DNA of 43,003 nt from Defluviitaleaceae bacterium (lineage in GTDB: Bacteria > Bacillota > Clostridia > Lachnospirales > WQUN01), in assembly GCA_009787785.1 (NCBI GenBank), contig WQSR01000006.1:1-43003 (forward strand), given 5' to 3'. The position numbers and the translations under genes are program-made. Positions 33,023-41,985 of the stretch are shown piece after piece (position 1 is the first letter of the stretch; each line of letters opens with the position of its first letter). The notes beneath the pieces were generated by a model. That model worked only from the letters and a program-made list of their open reading frames with translations. It searched no databases and was not told the origin of the DNA.

Positions 33023-33770
33023 GGCTGCATATCTCCTCATAGGCCCGGGTCATGCGTTCGTCGGGGTCCTTTATGGCCTTGAAAATCGTGTGGATATAGC
33101 CCTTCTCCCGGATGATTTCCTTACTTTTGGCCAGTTGCAGGTCAAAGCACCAGGCCATGACAAAGAACTGGAAGTCCACCCGGGTTTTCCGGTGGGCGTT
33201 GTCGGCCAGGCGATGGTTCATGATGCAGTCGTATAGGGCGTCGGAGAGGTGGTGCTCCTCGGAGAGGGGATGGACCCGCTTGTGCAAATCACGGGGGTAG
33301 CCCGCGGGGAAGGTGTGGGTATAGAGCCCGTCGATTTTGTCCGCGTCCCGGATGATATTTACAAAGCTTTGGGTGCGGCCGTCGTGGGAGAAATCCCCGG
33401 CGTATTTTTTGTTGTGCTGGCGAACGGCGGTGAGAATAATCTCCTGCTTGCTGGGGTCGATGCCGCTAAGTATATTGTTTTGGGCGATGATGTCCGCGCC
33501 GGTTTCCCCATGGTCCTGCGCGCCGTCATCGAAGGTGCCGGTCAGGCGCATCTGCTCCCACCGGCCTATATCGTGGAGGATGGCGATGGTCTTCGCCATG
33601 GCGATGTCCTCGGTTGAACCGGCGAAGACCGCCGTGGCCAGCCGCTCCGACAAATCCACCACCCGCAGGGTGTGCGCGTACTTCAATTTGTTAAGTATCT
33701 CCCGCTGTTCCTTGTTGAAGAGTATGGAATTGGTGTAGTAGACAAATATGTTTTTCACGGATTCATACAT
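33015..33770 (-). CDS. HD-domain phosphohydrolase
   Basis: A 251-residue HD superfamily protein. The metal motif is visible as LHDIGRWEQM (HD pair), an upstream His in the YAHTLRVVDLS helix and Asp in RDADKIDGL. Related proteins hydrolyse nucleotides or nucleotide-sugars. It overlaps pncB by eight bases and the GPH gene by eight bases. GGAGGTACC precedes the ATG. Substrate unknown; the neighbour suggests nucleotide or NAD metabolism. Confidence 0.85.
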   Translation of the reverse strand: MYESVKNIFVYYTNSILFNKEQREILNKLKYAHTLRVVDLSERLATAVFAGSTEDIAMAKTIAILHDIGRWEQMRLTGTFDDGAQDHGETGADIIAQNNILSGIDPSKQEIILTAVRQHNKKYAGDFSHDGRTQSFVNIIRDADKIDGLYTHTFPAGYPRDLHKRVHPLSEEHHLSDALYDCIMNHRLADNAHRKTRVDFQFFVMAWCFDLQLAKSKEIIREKGYIHTIFKAIKDPDERMTRAYEEICSHV

Positions 33771-35268
33771 GGGGTACCTCCTTGCCCGCCCGCGCCTGGG
33801 TAATCATCATCTGCTTCAAGTTATATAATTGCTGGGACAAATCCACGGGCATGGGCTGGGGCCGCACCAGCCGCTTGTGCTCGTCCCACAGGGTATCGCG
33901 CTCGGTTTCGGCGTAGGCGCGGATATCGGCCACGGAGATATCCGGGTATACGCATTTCCCGTCCAGGAACACGGGCTCCAGTAGCTCGCGGACGGTGTAG
34001 CTCCCAGCGGGGAGGGTCATGCGCTTCCAGGTGGCCAGGGGGTCGAAGAGGGTCAAGGCTTCCCGGCTGTTGAGTTGCTCGTCGGCCAGGGTAATCAAAT
34101 CGGCCTTCATTTTCCCCGTGGCGGCGTCGTATAGGCGGAAGATTTTCTTCACGCCGGGGTTGGTGACTTTGACGGGGTTTTCGCTGAGCTTGATTTTGGG
34201 CACGAAGGGGCCGCCGCCGGAGGAAAGGGCCGCCATCTTGTACACGCCGCCGAAGGCGGGGTATTCCTTGGAGGTAATCAAATTCGTCCCCACGCCCCAG
34301 AGGGCAATCCGCGCTCCCTGGGCCTTGAGCTCCGTAATCAGATGCTCGTCCAAATCGCTGGACGCGCTGATAACCGCGCCGGGGAAGCCGGCCTCGTCCA
34401 GCATTTCTCTGGCCCGCTTGGAGAGGTAGGCCAGGTCGCCGGAGTCCAGCCGGATGCCGTACAGGGTCAAATCCACCCCTTTTGCCTGCATCTCCTTGAA
34501 CACGGTAATGGCGTTGGGCACGCCGGACTTCAGCGTATCATAGGTGTCCACCAGCAAGAGACAGGCGGCGGGGTACATGTCGGCGTAGCATTGGAAGGCC
34601 GCCAGCTCCGTGTCGAAGGACATAATCCAGCTATGGGCGTGGGTGCCCCGCACCGGCACATCAAAAAGCTGGCCCGCCAGCACATTGCTGGTGCCGTGAC
34701 AGCCGCCAATCATGGCCGCCCGGGCCCCATAAATCCCCGCGTCCGGCCCCTGGGCCCGGCGCAAGCCAAATTCCAGCACCCTATCCCCCGCCGCCGCCCA
34801 GCACACCCGTGCGGCCTTGGTGGCAATCAGGCTCTGATGGTTGATAATGTTAAGCAAGGCCGTTTCGATAAACTGCCCCTCGGCCAGGGGTGCACTCACC
34901 CGCACCAAGGGCTCGCCGGGGAAAACCACGCTCCCCTCGGGCACGGCATAGATATCCCCGGTGAAGCGGAAGCTTTTTAAATAGGCGAGAAACGGCTCCC
35001 CAAAAGCCCCGGTGGAACGCAGGTAATCAATGTCCCCGTCTTCAAAGCGCAGGTTTTCGATATAGTGGATAAGCTGGGCCAGTCCCGCCGCCACGGCGTA
35101 GCCATTGCCGCAGGGGTTCTCCCGGTAGAACATGTCAAATACCGCCCACTGGCTCTTACCCGTGGTTTCCTGGGCGTGGTGGTAGGCTTGCATCATGGTG
35201 AGCTCGTAAAAATCCGTGAGCATAGTTAAATTACGCAAATAAATACCCCTTTCGATTTGGTTTGCCAT
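33763..35268 (-). CDS. pncB: Nicotinate phosphoribosyltransferase
   Basis: Cytoplasmic enzyme of NAD salvage that forms nicotinate mononucleotide from nicotinate and PRPP, 501 residues. NLTMLTDFYELTMMQAY is the usual N-terminus. FGLRRAQGPDA, GGCHGTSN, RGTHAHSWIMSF with the phosphorylated His region, LVDTYDTLKSG and YGIRLDSGDL are characteristic. The ATG at 35268 follows AAAGG and matches family length; a longer upstream reading is not conserved. It lies inside the ispF-cysS-mrnC operon. Confidence 0.95.
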   Translation of the reverse strand: MANQIERGIYLRNLTMLTDFYELTMMQAYHHAQETTGKSQWAVFDMFYRENPCGNGYAVAAGLAQLIHYIENLRFEDGDIDYLRSTGAFGEPFLAYLKSFRFTGDIYAVPEGSVVFPGEPLVRVSAPLAEGQFIETALLNIINHQSLIATKAARVCWAAAGDRVLEFGLRRAQGPDAGIYGARAAMIGGCHGTSNVLAGQLFDVPVRGTHAHSWIMSFDTELAAFQCYADMYPAACLLLVDTYDTLKSGVPNAITVFKEMQAKGVDLTLYGIRLDSGDLAYLSKRAREMLDEAGFPGAVISASSDLDEHLITELKAQGARIALWGVGTNLITSKEYPAFGGVYKMAALSSGGGPFVPKIKLSENPVKVTNPGVKKIFRLYDAATGKMKADLITLADEQLNSREALTLFDPLATWKRMTLPAGSYTVRELLEPVFLDGKCVYPDISVADIRAYAETERDTLWDEHKRLVRPQPMPVDLSQQLYNLKQMMITQARAGKEVPHV

Positions 35269-35272
35269 TTGG

Positions 35273-35476
35273 TCAATCCTTTTCCCGTACACCTTTAATT
35301 CCAAGTACCAACCCTGCAATAATTATCCCAAATACAATAACATTCATAAAGAACCAAAGCCAGCCGCCTTGTGCCGCAAATATACCCAACGGTGACTTCA
35401 GATAAGGCATCTGTAAAATGAGAAGGAATATAATTCCCCCGATGAATAACGCGCTCCCAAATATAACTTTTTTCAT
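35273..35476 (-). CDS. Small two-helix membrane protein
   Basis: A 67-residue protein with two hydrophobic helices (about 5-22 and 40-60), a PYLKSPLG loop and a charged VREKD tail. GAGGGGGGGG precedes the ATG at 35476. It sits between mrnC and pncB in a tight operon. No family assigned. Confidence 0.7.
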   Translation of the reverse strand: MKKVIFGSALFIGGIIFLLILQMPYLKSPLGIFAAQGGWLWFFMNVIVFGIIIAGLVLGIKGVREKD

Positions 35477-35495
35477 TGCGAACCCCCCCCCTCGT

Positions 35496-35882
35496 TTACC
35501 CCTGGGATACACACAGCCCGAAAATCTCTTCCAGCCGTTCGTGCTCATTTTTTTCGTATAAATACCCGAACAGGGCCTCCAGCCCCGTGGCGTGGCGGTA
35601 GGCCACCGTGTCGGCGTTCTTTGCCCTGGACACGGAATGCAAATTGCGCCCCCGTTTGATAATGGCTTGCTCCGCTTCACTCAGCAACGGAAAAATGGCG
35701 TGATACATGGCCGCTTGTGCGGCGGCACTCACATATTTCCGCGCCTGGCGGTTCAACGCGTGCATGGACGCGCCGTTTTTGTTGCGCGCCAGTAGCATTT
35801 CCCGCACCCGCAGTTCAAATACCGCGTCCCCCAGGTAGGCCAGGGCGGCGGTGGCGGTAGAGGGCTTTACGTTCTCTTCCAT
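35496..35882 (-). CDS. mrnC: Mini-ribonuclease III (23S rRNA maturation)
   Basis: A 128-residue RNase III catalytic domain without dsRNA-binding domain, which in Firmicutes trims the ends of 23S rRNA. LAYLGDAVFELRVRE is the family signature with the catalytic Asp, and the C-terminal EALFGYLYE contains the second acidic cluster. It overlaps the cysS stop by 16 bases; the cysS-mrnC order is typical of Firmicutes. Confidence 0.93.
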   Translation of the reverse strand: MEENVKPSTATAALAYLGDAVFELRVREMLLARNKNGASMHALNRQARKYVSAAAQAAMYHAIFPLLSEAEQAIIKRGRNLHSVSRAKNADTVAYRHATGLEALFGYLYEKNEHERLEEIFGLCVSQG

Positions 35883-37270
35883 ATGACACCTGCGCGGGTA
35901 TCCTCTAAGAGTATACCCTGCTTAGCCAATTCATCCCGGATGCGGTCCGCTTCGGCGAAGTCCCGGGCCTTTTTCGCGGCGGTGCGGGCGGCAATTTGGG
36001 CTTCGATGTCGGCGTCGGGAACGTTCCCGCCTGGGGACGAATGGGCTTCCTCCAGTGAGATGCCCAGCAAGCCGCACATGTGGGTGAGTTCCTCCAACAA
36101 GCCTGTAATCAAGGCCGACGACGGGCTTTCCCATTGGGCCAGCCCCGTATTTACATATTTCACCCATTCAAAAATGGCCGTCACCGCGTCGGCGGTATTA
36201 AAATCATCATCCATGGAGGCGTGGAATTTTTCCACGAAGGGCGCAGTGGAAGCGTTCCCTTCGCCCTGGGGCGCGCCCTCCGCCCGCTTCAAGGCTCCGT
36301 AGCAATTCCGTATCCGCTCCAGCCCCCGCCCGGCGGCGGCAATCAGCTCATCGCCAAACTCCATGGGCATCCGGTAGTGGCCGCTGAGCAAATAGAAGCG
36401 AATCACATCGTAGGGGAACCGCGCCGCTACCTCCCGCAGGGTTTGGAAATTGCCCCGGGACTTGGACATTTTTTTGTGGTCAACGGTGAGGATGCCGCAA
36501 TGCATCCAGTAGCGGGAGAAGGGCTTGCCCGTGACGGCCTCGGTCTGGGCGATTTCGTTTTCGTGGTGGGGGAAGATGAGGTCCGCGCCGCCGCCGTGGA
36601 TGTCGATTTCCTCTCCCAGGTATTTGTAGGCCATGGCGGAGCACTCGATGTGCCAGCCGGGGCGGCCCCGGCCCCAGGGGCTTTCCCAGAAGGGCTCGCC
36701 GGCCTTGGCGGGCTTCCACAGGACGAAATCCGCGGGGTTGCGCTTGTCGCTGTCGATTTCTATCCGCGCCCCGGCCAGCAGGTCGTCGGGGTTCTTCCGG
36801 GAGAGCTTGCCATAGTGAGCGGCCCGGGTGGTGTCGAAATAGACCGTCCCGCCCCTTTCGTAGGCCGCGTCCTTTGCAATCAGCTTTTCAACCATGGCAA
36901 TGATTTCGGGGATTTCCTGGGTGGCGCAGGGATGCTTGTCGGCGAGCCAGACATTCAGGCTTTCCAAATCCTCCAAGGTGCGGGCGATGTAGGTGTTGGC
37001 GATGTCGGCCACAGCGCGGCCTTCCTGGGCGGCGCGGGCGATGATTTTATCGTCAATGTCCGTGAAATTTTGCATGAATTGCAGGTCAAAACCGCGATAG
37101 GCCATATACCGCCGCACCGCGTCAAAAACCACATAGAAACGGGCGTTGCCCATGTGGATGTCGTTGTACACCGTCTGGCCGCAGGTGTACATTTTTACTG
37201 TTTTGCCGCCGGGGTCAAGGGGCACGAAGGGCTCCTTGCGCCGGGTGAGGGTGTTATAAATGCTAATCAT
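35867..37270 (-). CDS. cysS: Cysteinyl-tRNA synthetase
   Basis: A 467-residue class Ia synthetase charging tRNA-Cys. The N-terminal [17 protein letters not shown] contains the zinc Cys and the HIGH box (HMGN). HIECSAMA and HHENEIAQ supply other zinc and active-site residues, and KKMSKSRGN is the KMSKS loop. The C-terminal helical anticodon-binding part ends near residue 465. ATGA overlap couples it to ispF. Confidence 0.96.
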   Translation of the reverse strand: MISIYNTLTRRKEPFVPLDPGGKTVKMYTCGQTVYNDIHMGNARFYVVFDAVRRYMAYRGFDLQFMQNFTDIDDKIIARAAQEGRAVADIANTYIARTLEDLESLNVWLADKHPCATQEIPEIIAMVEKLIAKDAAYERGGTVYFDTTRAAHYGKLSRKNPDDLLAGARIEIDSDKRNPADFVLWKPAKAGEPFWESPWGRGRPGWHIECSAMAYKYLGEEIDIHGGGADLIFPHHENEIAQTEAVTGKPFSRYWMHCGILTVDHKKMSKSRGNFQTLREVAARFPYDVIRFYLLSGHYRMPMEFGDELIAAAGRGLERIRNCYGALKRAEGAPQGEGNASTAPFVEKFHASMDDDFNTADAVTAIFEWVKYVNTGLAQWESPSSALITGLLEELTHMCGLLGISLEEAHSSPGGNVPDADIEAQIAARTAAKKARDFAEADRIRDELAKQGILLEDTRAGVIWKRT

Positions 37271-37755
37271 AAGACGTCATTCCTTTTTATGAGACATACC
37301 GCCTGGGCCGCCATGCCCTGCTGTGCGCCGGTAAAGCCCAGCCCTTCCTCGGTGGTGAACTTGACGTTCACCGCGCCGGGGGGCAACGCCAACGCCCGGG
37401 AGATGTTGGCGGCCATGACTTCCCGGTGGGGGGAAAGCTTGGGGGCCTGGGCGATGACGGTGGCGTCGATGTTTTCCACAGTAAAATGGCTCTCGGCCAG
37501 CATTATCGCCACCTCCCCCAGTATATGCAGGCTGGAGATATCCTTGTACGCCGTCTCCGTATCGGGGAAATGCACGCCGATATCCCCAAGCCCCGCCGCA
37601 CCAAGCAAGGCGTCCATGATGGCATGGCAAAGCACATCCGCGTCGGAATGGCCCGCAAGCCCAACCGGGTGCGCAATCTCCACCCCGCCCAGAATAAGCG
37701 GGCGGCCCGCCACCAACGGATGAACGTCATAGCCCTGGCCGATACGGAATGTCAT
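37267..37755 (-). CDS. ispF: 2-C-methyl-D-erythritol 2,4-cyclodiphosphate synthase
   Basis: MEP-pathway enzyme, 162 residues. GYDVHPL with the metal Asp and His, HSDADVLCHAIMDALLGAAGLGDIG, FPDTETAYKDISS and the C-terminal VKFTTEEGLGFTG are hallmark segments. GGAGG precedes the ATG at 37755. First gene of the leftward operon; ispD, often adjacent, is not here. Confidence 0.95.
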   Translation of the reverse strand: MTFRIGQGYDVHPLVAGRPLILGGVEIAHPVGLAGHSDADVLCHAIMDALLGAAGLGDIGVHFPDTETAYKDISSLHILGEVAIMLAESHFTVENIDATVIAQAPKLSPHREVMAANISRALALPPGAVNVKFTTEEGLGFTGAQQGMAAQAVCLIKRNDVL

Positions 37756-37808
37756 GGGGAAACCTCCTTCATTGGCTTGGCGGCGATTATACCCCACACC
37801 CAAAACCT

Positions 37809-37836
37809 TTGACAAATAGGGGCGTAGCCGTATACT
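37809..37836 (+). promoter_or_regulatory. Strong promoter of trmL
   Basis: TTGACA (37809-37814) and TATACT (37831-37836) with a 16-base spacer. The start codon begins only seven bases after the -10 box, so the mRNA should have almost no leader. Confidence 0.85.
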
Positions 37837-37842
37837 GCCCTT

Positions 37843-38301
37843 ATGAATATTGTCCTCCACCAGCCCGAAATCCCCCACAACACCGGGGCCGTGGGCCGCA
37901 CCTGCCTGGTGACGGGTGCCCAATTGCACCTCATCCACCCGCTGGGGTTCTATTTAGATGAAAAATCCCTGAAGCGTTCGGGCCTGGATTATTGGCCCAA
38001 GCTGAAGGTGGCGGAATACGACAGCTTCCAGCACTTTCTCGATACCCACCCCGACGCCCACTTCTATCTGGTGGAAACCGGGGGAACACGCCTCTACACC
38101 CAGGTGTCCTACACCCCCGCAGACTTCCTCGTCTTCGGCAGCGAAACAACGGGCCTGCCCCCATGGATGCGGGAGGAATACCCCCACCGCCTCATCAGTA
38201 TCCCCATGATAGGCCGGGAACGTTCCCTCAACCTTTCCGTGTCCGTAGGCATCGTATTATATGAAGCCCTGCGGCAAAACGGGTTCGAGCCGAAAGCTTG
38301 A
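37843..38301 (+). CDS. trmL: tRNA (cytidine/uridine-34 2'-O)-methyltransferase
   Basis: A 152-residue SPOUT methyltransferase that modifies the wobble base of tRNA-Leu. NIVLHQPEIPHNTGAVGRTC is the family start. LVFGSETTGLP and the knotted C-terminal SIPMIGRERSLNLSVSVGIVLYEALRQ segment form the SAM-binding trefoil. There is no ribosome site before the ATG, consistent with a leaderless message from the strong promoter. A tRNA-Leu(TAA) gene follows immediately. Confidence 0.95.
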   Translation: MNIVLHQPEIPHNTGAVGRTCLVTGAQLHLIHPLGFYLDEKSLKRSGLDYWPKLKVAEYDSFQHFLDTHPDAHFYLVETGGTRLYTQVSYTPADFLVFGSETTGLPPWMREEYPHRLISIPMIGRERSLNLSVSVGIVLYEALRQNGFEPKA

Positions 38302-38326
38302 CACCCTCCTTTTTTCGCCCCATAAT
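38298..38326 (+). promoter_or_regulatory. Promoter of tRNA-Leu
   Basis: TTGACA (38298-38303) overlaps the trmL stop codon; CATAAT lies at 38321-38326 with a 17-base spacer, about 14 bases before the tRNA. Confidence 0.8.
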
Positions 38327-38340
38327 AAAAATCCTTCCCG

Positions 38341-38424
38341 GCCCGAGTGGCGGAATTGGTAGACGCAAGGGACTTAAAATCCCTCGGAGGCAACTCTGTG
38401 CCGGTTCGAGTCCGGCCTCGGGCA
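38341..38424 (+). tRNA. tRNA-Leu (TAA)
   Basis: Acceptor GCCCGAG with CTCGGGC, anticodon stem AGGGA/TCCCT around CTTAAAA giving anticodon TAA, a long class II variable arm (CGGAGGCAACTCTG) and T-arm with TTCGAGT. It is the expected substrate type of the adjacent TrmL. Confidence 0.95.
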
Positions 38425-38436
38425 GAGATAACGTAT

Positions 38437-38488
38437 AATCCGAACCACAAGCTAATCATAAAATGGGTTAGCCTGTGGTTCGGATTTT
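38437..38488 (+). terminator. Terminator of tRNA-Leu
   Basis: AATCCGAACCACA...CTAA and TTAG...TGTGGTTCGGATTT pair over about 17 bp with a small internal mismatch and end in a short T-run. Confidence 0.75.
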
Positions 38489-38533
38489 AAGTATAGCAAA
38501 TTCAATGACAAACGGAGGGTTTCTCACACTATT

Positions 38534-40393
38534 ATGACCAACTTTGATGAAAAGCTGACAGAAAACATGCGCACGTACAAGGCATTGGAAAATGAGGTGC
38601 TGCCCCGGGACTTTACGCGGGAGGGGCTGGTGCGGCACCTGCGGGAGCGGGCAAAGAAAACAGCGGCTTTGCTGGCCGAAAACAACGCGTTAATCCAAGC
38701 GCACCTTACACCGTTAATGGAAGGCCCCCTAACCGAAGCACAGGCCGACCGCCTCTTCGCGCTGGCGCGGGCATTACACGACTCCAACCGACAGCATTCC
38801 CTGGACCGGGGGCTGGCACTGGAAATCCACAACCGATTGTTGGTTTATGCGCGGGAAAAGGGTGATATCCCACGGCAGGTGCGCAGTTTGCAAGATGCCG
38901 GGTTAATCTACCGCGACCTGCACTATGTCATGCAATTGCAAGGGAACCCTGAAATGTTTGCCGACCGTGCGGAAGCCTACCTGCGGGAAGGGGCGGGCTT
39001 CGCGGCACAATATTTCGAAATATCCAATGAAACTACCCGCCGTCCAATTATTGCCTGCATGGTTAATTTAAACGGCTTGCTGGCCATGGCACGGGAAAAC
39101 TTTCGTGAAGCACTAGCCCCCTTTTTTACAAGTGTTGATGCATTGCTCGCTTTTTGCCATGACGAAAGGGTGCGGGCCCACGACCCGGATTTCCCCTGGG
39201 ATTCGTATATCACCAGCGTTCGCTTAAATATATGTAGCTGGGTGGATGCCTTTGCCCTCACCGGGCCTGATGCACCGGAGCGCGACCCGGTATTGGCCCG
39301 GCGCATACGCGACAGCTTTCATGCGCTATCTGCCCCCTTCTGGACACCCCTGATGACCGAATATATGCATTTTGCCGTAAATTATTACGCCCAAGAAGCC
39401 CCCAGCCCCGCCGAACTGCCCGCCACGCTGCGCCGCCTTTACGCCCGGGTTGACGATGCAGACTACAGCAGTACCGGGTTATTTGACATGGGGTTTATTC
39501 CCTTCTTTTTTATCGCTTGCCTGGACACGTACCCCACCGAAAACCCCGAAGCCACCAAGCAAGAAATCAACAGCGTTATGTCACGGGTAACATCCTATTT
39601 TCAAAAAATGCCCGCCGGCATAGTGCGGGAAATCGCCAATGACTACATCTCCCGATTCGCCAAAGTGATTGGCTCCGCCAATATCCCGTGGGACACCTAT
39701 ATAGATTTGCTACTGCGCTTTACTTCCTTCGGGCATTTATCTACCTATGTACATGCCGTGCAGGTGCAACGCCTTACCGAAATATTGGCGCGGCATTTTA
39801 TCACCCGGAAGCCCGCCTATTTTATCGGCATGTGCGGCGCGTCCACCTCCCAGGAGGTGACAGACCACGCCGATGCGATTTTGCACCTAATCAGCCGGGC
39901 CGCCCTTTGTCACGATATCGGCAAGATATCCTATATCAACACGGTGTCCCTTCATTCGCGCCGGTTATTCGACTTTGAGTTTGACATCATCAAAGAACAC
40001 ATCCGTGCCGATACGCTGTTGGGCAACAACCACGCCTCTGCGCAAATGCACTGCCTGGCCGATGTGATTAAAGGCCACCATAAATGGTACGACGGCACCG
40101 GCGGCTATCCCCAATGGTTTAACAACCGGGCCTCGCCCTTTGCCTTTGTCATTGATATGGTATCTGTGGCAGATTCCATAGACGCCGCCACCGACACGGT
40201 AGGCCGAAGCTACGCCCACGGCCTCACCCTGGAACAAATCATAGCCGAAATTCAAGCCCAGGCCGGCACCCGCTACCACCCCGAAATTGCCGCCGCCCTG
40301 GAAGACACCGCATTAAAAGAAGAAATCCAAACCTGCCTTACCACCGGTCGGGAAGAAACCTACTTTAACGCCTACCGCACGATACCTTCGTGA
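38534..40393 (+). CDS. HD-GYP-like phosphodiesterase with long helical N-terminus
   Basis: A 619-residue protein. The N-terminal ~420 residues are helical and repeat-like (possibly TPR-type), with no transmembrane helix. The C-terminal HD domain has CHDIGKI, two His-rich steps and GHHKWYDGTGGYP, close to the HHExxDGxGYP loop of c-di-GMP phosphodiesterases (HHK instead of HHE). GGAGGG precedes the ATG at somewhat long spacing. With the GGDEF protein at 29.4-31.6 kb it suggests c-di-GMP signalling in this chromosome segment. Confidence 0.85.
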   Translation: MTNFDEKLTENMRTYKALENEVLPRDFTREGLVRHLRERAKKTAALLAENNALIQAHLTPLMEGPLTEAQADRLFALARALHDSNRQHSLDRGLALEIHNRLLVYAREKGDIPRQVRSLQDAGLIYRDLHYVMQLQGNPEMFADRAEAYLREGAGFAAQYFEISNETTRRPIIACMVNLNGLLAMARENFREALAPFFTSVDALLAFCHDERVRAHDPDFPWDSYITSVRLNICSWVDAFALTGPDAPERDPVLARRIRDSFHALSAPFWTPLMTEYMHFAVNYYAQEAPSPAELPATLRRLYARVDDADYSSTGLFDMGFIPFFFIACLDTYPTENPEATKQEINSVMSRVTSYFQKMPAGIVREIANDYISRFAKVIGSANIPWDTYIDLLLRFTSFGHLSTYVHAVQVQRLTEILARHFITRKPAYFIGMCGASTSQEVTDHADAILHLISRAALCHDIGKISYINTVSLHSRRLFDFEFDIIKEHIRADTLLGNNHASAQMHCLADVIKGHHKWYDGTGGYPQWFNNRASPFAFVIDMVSVADSIDAATDTVGRSYAHGLTLEQIIAEIQAQAGTRYHPEIAAALEDTALKEEIQTCLTTGREETYFNAYRTIPS

Positions 40394-40503
40394 ATGCGGA
40401 ATACACGTTAATTTAATTATCATGGCATTGTTGTTTGCGTGTTCTTATTCGTCCCCGTGGGAAGGGGCGGGCGTTTAGCCATGCAGGAAGGAGTCAAAAA
40501 CAG

Positions 40504-40537
40504 AGGATGCTCAGTTAATCGGGCATCCTTTATTTTT
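40504..40537 (+). terminator. Terminator after the HD-GYP gene
   Basis: AGGATGC and GCATCCT with a 12-base loop, then TTTATTTTT. It could also end the minus-strand antitoxin remnant because the reverse strand has A-rich flanks only, so the plus-strand use is preferred. Confidence 0.75.
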
Positions 40538-40739
40538 AACTCCAGTCAATTTCATCGTGGCTTACTGTTTCCCCACGGCGAATCTCATCCCGCCCCAAGC
40601 GTATCGCCTCTATTTCATCCGGCATGGGTACTGATTCAGGGATGAACTTAATTAACACTTGGTACAAAACGCCTAACTCGCTTGAATCTACAACATCTAT
40701 AATATCACGCAGTTGCTGTCATAACAAGCACCCTTTCAT
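40536..40739 (-). pseudogene. Antitoxin remnant with in-frame stop
   Basis: From ATG at 40739 (overlapping the toxin stop), a TGA at 40721-40719 interrupts after six codons. Reading then continues in the same frame for 60 residues (QQLRDIIDVVDSSELGVLYQ, then GRDEIRRGETVSHDEIDWS). The acidic helix and the GETVSHDEI end resemble antitoxins paired with RelE toxins in Clostridia. The stop and the defective toxin indicate decay. Confidence 0.65.
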
Positions 40740-40885
40740 TTTTTATAAGCCGCTCCCCTTGGGAGAACGTCTGGTATGCGGTAATCCCCAACACGAAGCC
40801 GATAAGCGTTTTTACATTCTTGCAATTTTTTTACGTCACCGGATGGGAGTTTTTCAATCGCTTCTTTAATATTTTGCTTAATAAG
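40736..40885 (-). pseudogene. RelE-type toxin remnant
   Basis: About 50 residues align with the RelE/ParE C-terminal half: IKEAIEKLPSGDVKKLQ and YRLRVGDYRI, then directly PDVLPRGAAYKK. The usual beta-strand between those blocks is missing (roughly ten residues), and the N-terminal half is replaced by the end of the HAD gene. Not functional as read. Confidence 0.7.
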
Positions 40886-41678
40886 TTGCGTACCTAATAC
40901 GTTCACTAATCCATTTTGCAACCCCGTCATCATCATTTGAATCACAAATAAAATCAGCAACATTTTTCACTTCGTCAATAGCGTTATCAACCGCAACACC
41001 AATACCACATCCGCGTAACATTTCCACATCACAGAAGTCATCTCCGAAAGCAACAATATCTTCTAAATCAATATTAAAATGAGTGGCTAATGATTTTATA
41101 CCATCAAATTTGTTAATAGATTTATTTGCGTTCTTAACCCCAAAACTAAACCAATGTTGACCAGAAATTTTTTTTACATCAATCATTGAAAATAAGGCGG
41201 CGATTATGTTGGCTGTTGCATCATCGAAAATTTCTGCAACAATGTCATATGCCTCATAATCTAATCCATTTGAAAAATCTGTATACATCTCTGGATTGCA
41301 TTTGCCCCAGATAGTGTTGTGTTCATCGGCAGGTATATTAGTAAAAGTTCCTTTGACAGTGAAAGCGAGTATATATCTGACGTTAGATTGTTCTAAACAC
41401 GATAATATTATTTTATTTGTGGTTTCAACATTAAGAGTAAAGCGGCTGATTGTATCTTCTCCCGCTTTAACAAGAAGCCCACGACTTGAAACTATTGCAT
41501 CTGGATTTATTTCCTCTGCATATGATTTGCAATCAATTTCGGTGCGTGCTGTTGCAAATGTAATTAAAATACCCTGTTGCTTACAAGCATTTAATATGTT
41601 TTTGGTAAAACTTGAAATGTTCTTGTCCGACATAAGAAGTGTTTGGTCAAGGTCAGTAGCAATCATTTTTATACTCAT
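40878..41678 (-). CDS. HAD-superfamily (Cof-type) phosphatase
   Basis: A 266-residue haloacid-dehalogenase hydrolase. Motif I DLDQTLL, motif II around TFATART, a Lys before DGIKSLATHFNI, and motif III/IV GDDFCDVEMLRGCG are present. The cap domain is of Cof type. Substrate (sugar phosphate or nucleotide) cannot be assigned. ATG at 41678 has the better-spaced GAGGGG ribosome site. Base composition is clearly AT-richer than neighbours, suggesting acquisition. Confidence 0.88.
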   Translation of the reverse strand: MSIKMIATDLDQTLLMSDKNISSFTKNILNACKQQGILITFATARTEIDCKSYAEEINPDAIVSSRGLLVKAGEDTISRFTLNVETTNKIILSCLEQSNVRYILAFTVKGTFTNIPADEHNTIWGKCNPEMYTDFSNGLDYEAYDIVAEIFDDATANIIAALFSMIDVKKISGQHWFSFGVKNANKSINKFDGIKSLATHFNIDLEDIVAFGDDFCDVEMLRGCGIGVAVDNAIDEVKNVADFICDSNDDDGVAKWISERIRYATY

Positions 41679-41985
41679 TCTCACGCCGCCCCTCTAAAAT
41701 ATAAATTTTGCTCAATTGCCTACCATTACGATAAATTATATCAGAGCATAACAATACTCACAAAATTTATTTTTCTCAAACCACTTGACAACCCTCCAAC
41801 CACGCGCCTTCGTGAGACGCGCTTGCCGCTCACACATTCACTGCGTTATTTATTCGTAACCTTTTATCCCCGCCCCTTCCCACGACACAAAAAATACGCA
41901 ATCAACGTGACAGAGTAATTTCATTACCCGTGAACGCCCGTGGACTGCGAGGGCGAATAGTGTGAAGGATAAATCGCCGCACATT

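Larger units (their letters stand above)
40456..41884. repeat. Inverted repeat pair flanking the AT-rich islet
   Basis: CGTGGGAAGGGGCGGG at 40456-40471 recurs inverted at 41869-41884. The outer flanks are also alike over about 20 more bases (TTG(T/A)TTGCGT pattern). The islet between contains the decayed toxin-antitoxin and HAD genes and is much AT-richer than the DNA on either side. The ~300-base gap 41685-41985 otherwise holds no gene. Confidence 0.65.

Noticed and set aside
32372..33082. His-rich 236-codon plus-strand frame opposite the transporter gene
   Set aside because: Composition reflects the complementary strand of a membrane-protein gene; not a real His-rich protein.
36080..37723. 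547-codon plus-strand frame opposite cysS and ispF
   Set aside because: Antisense shadow of two certain genes, open only because of high GC; no domain or start signals.
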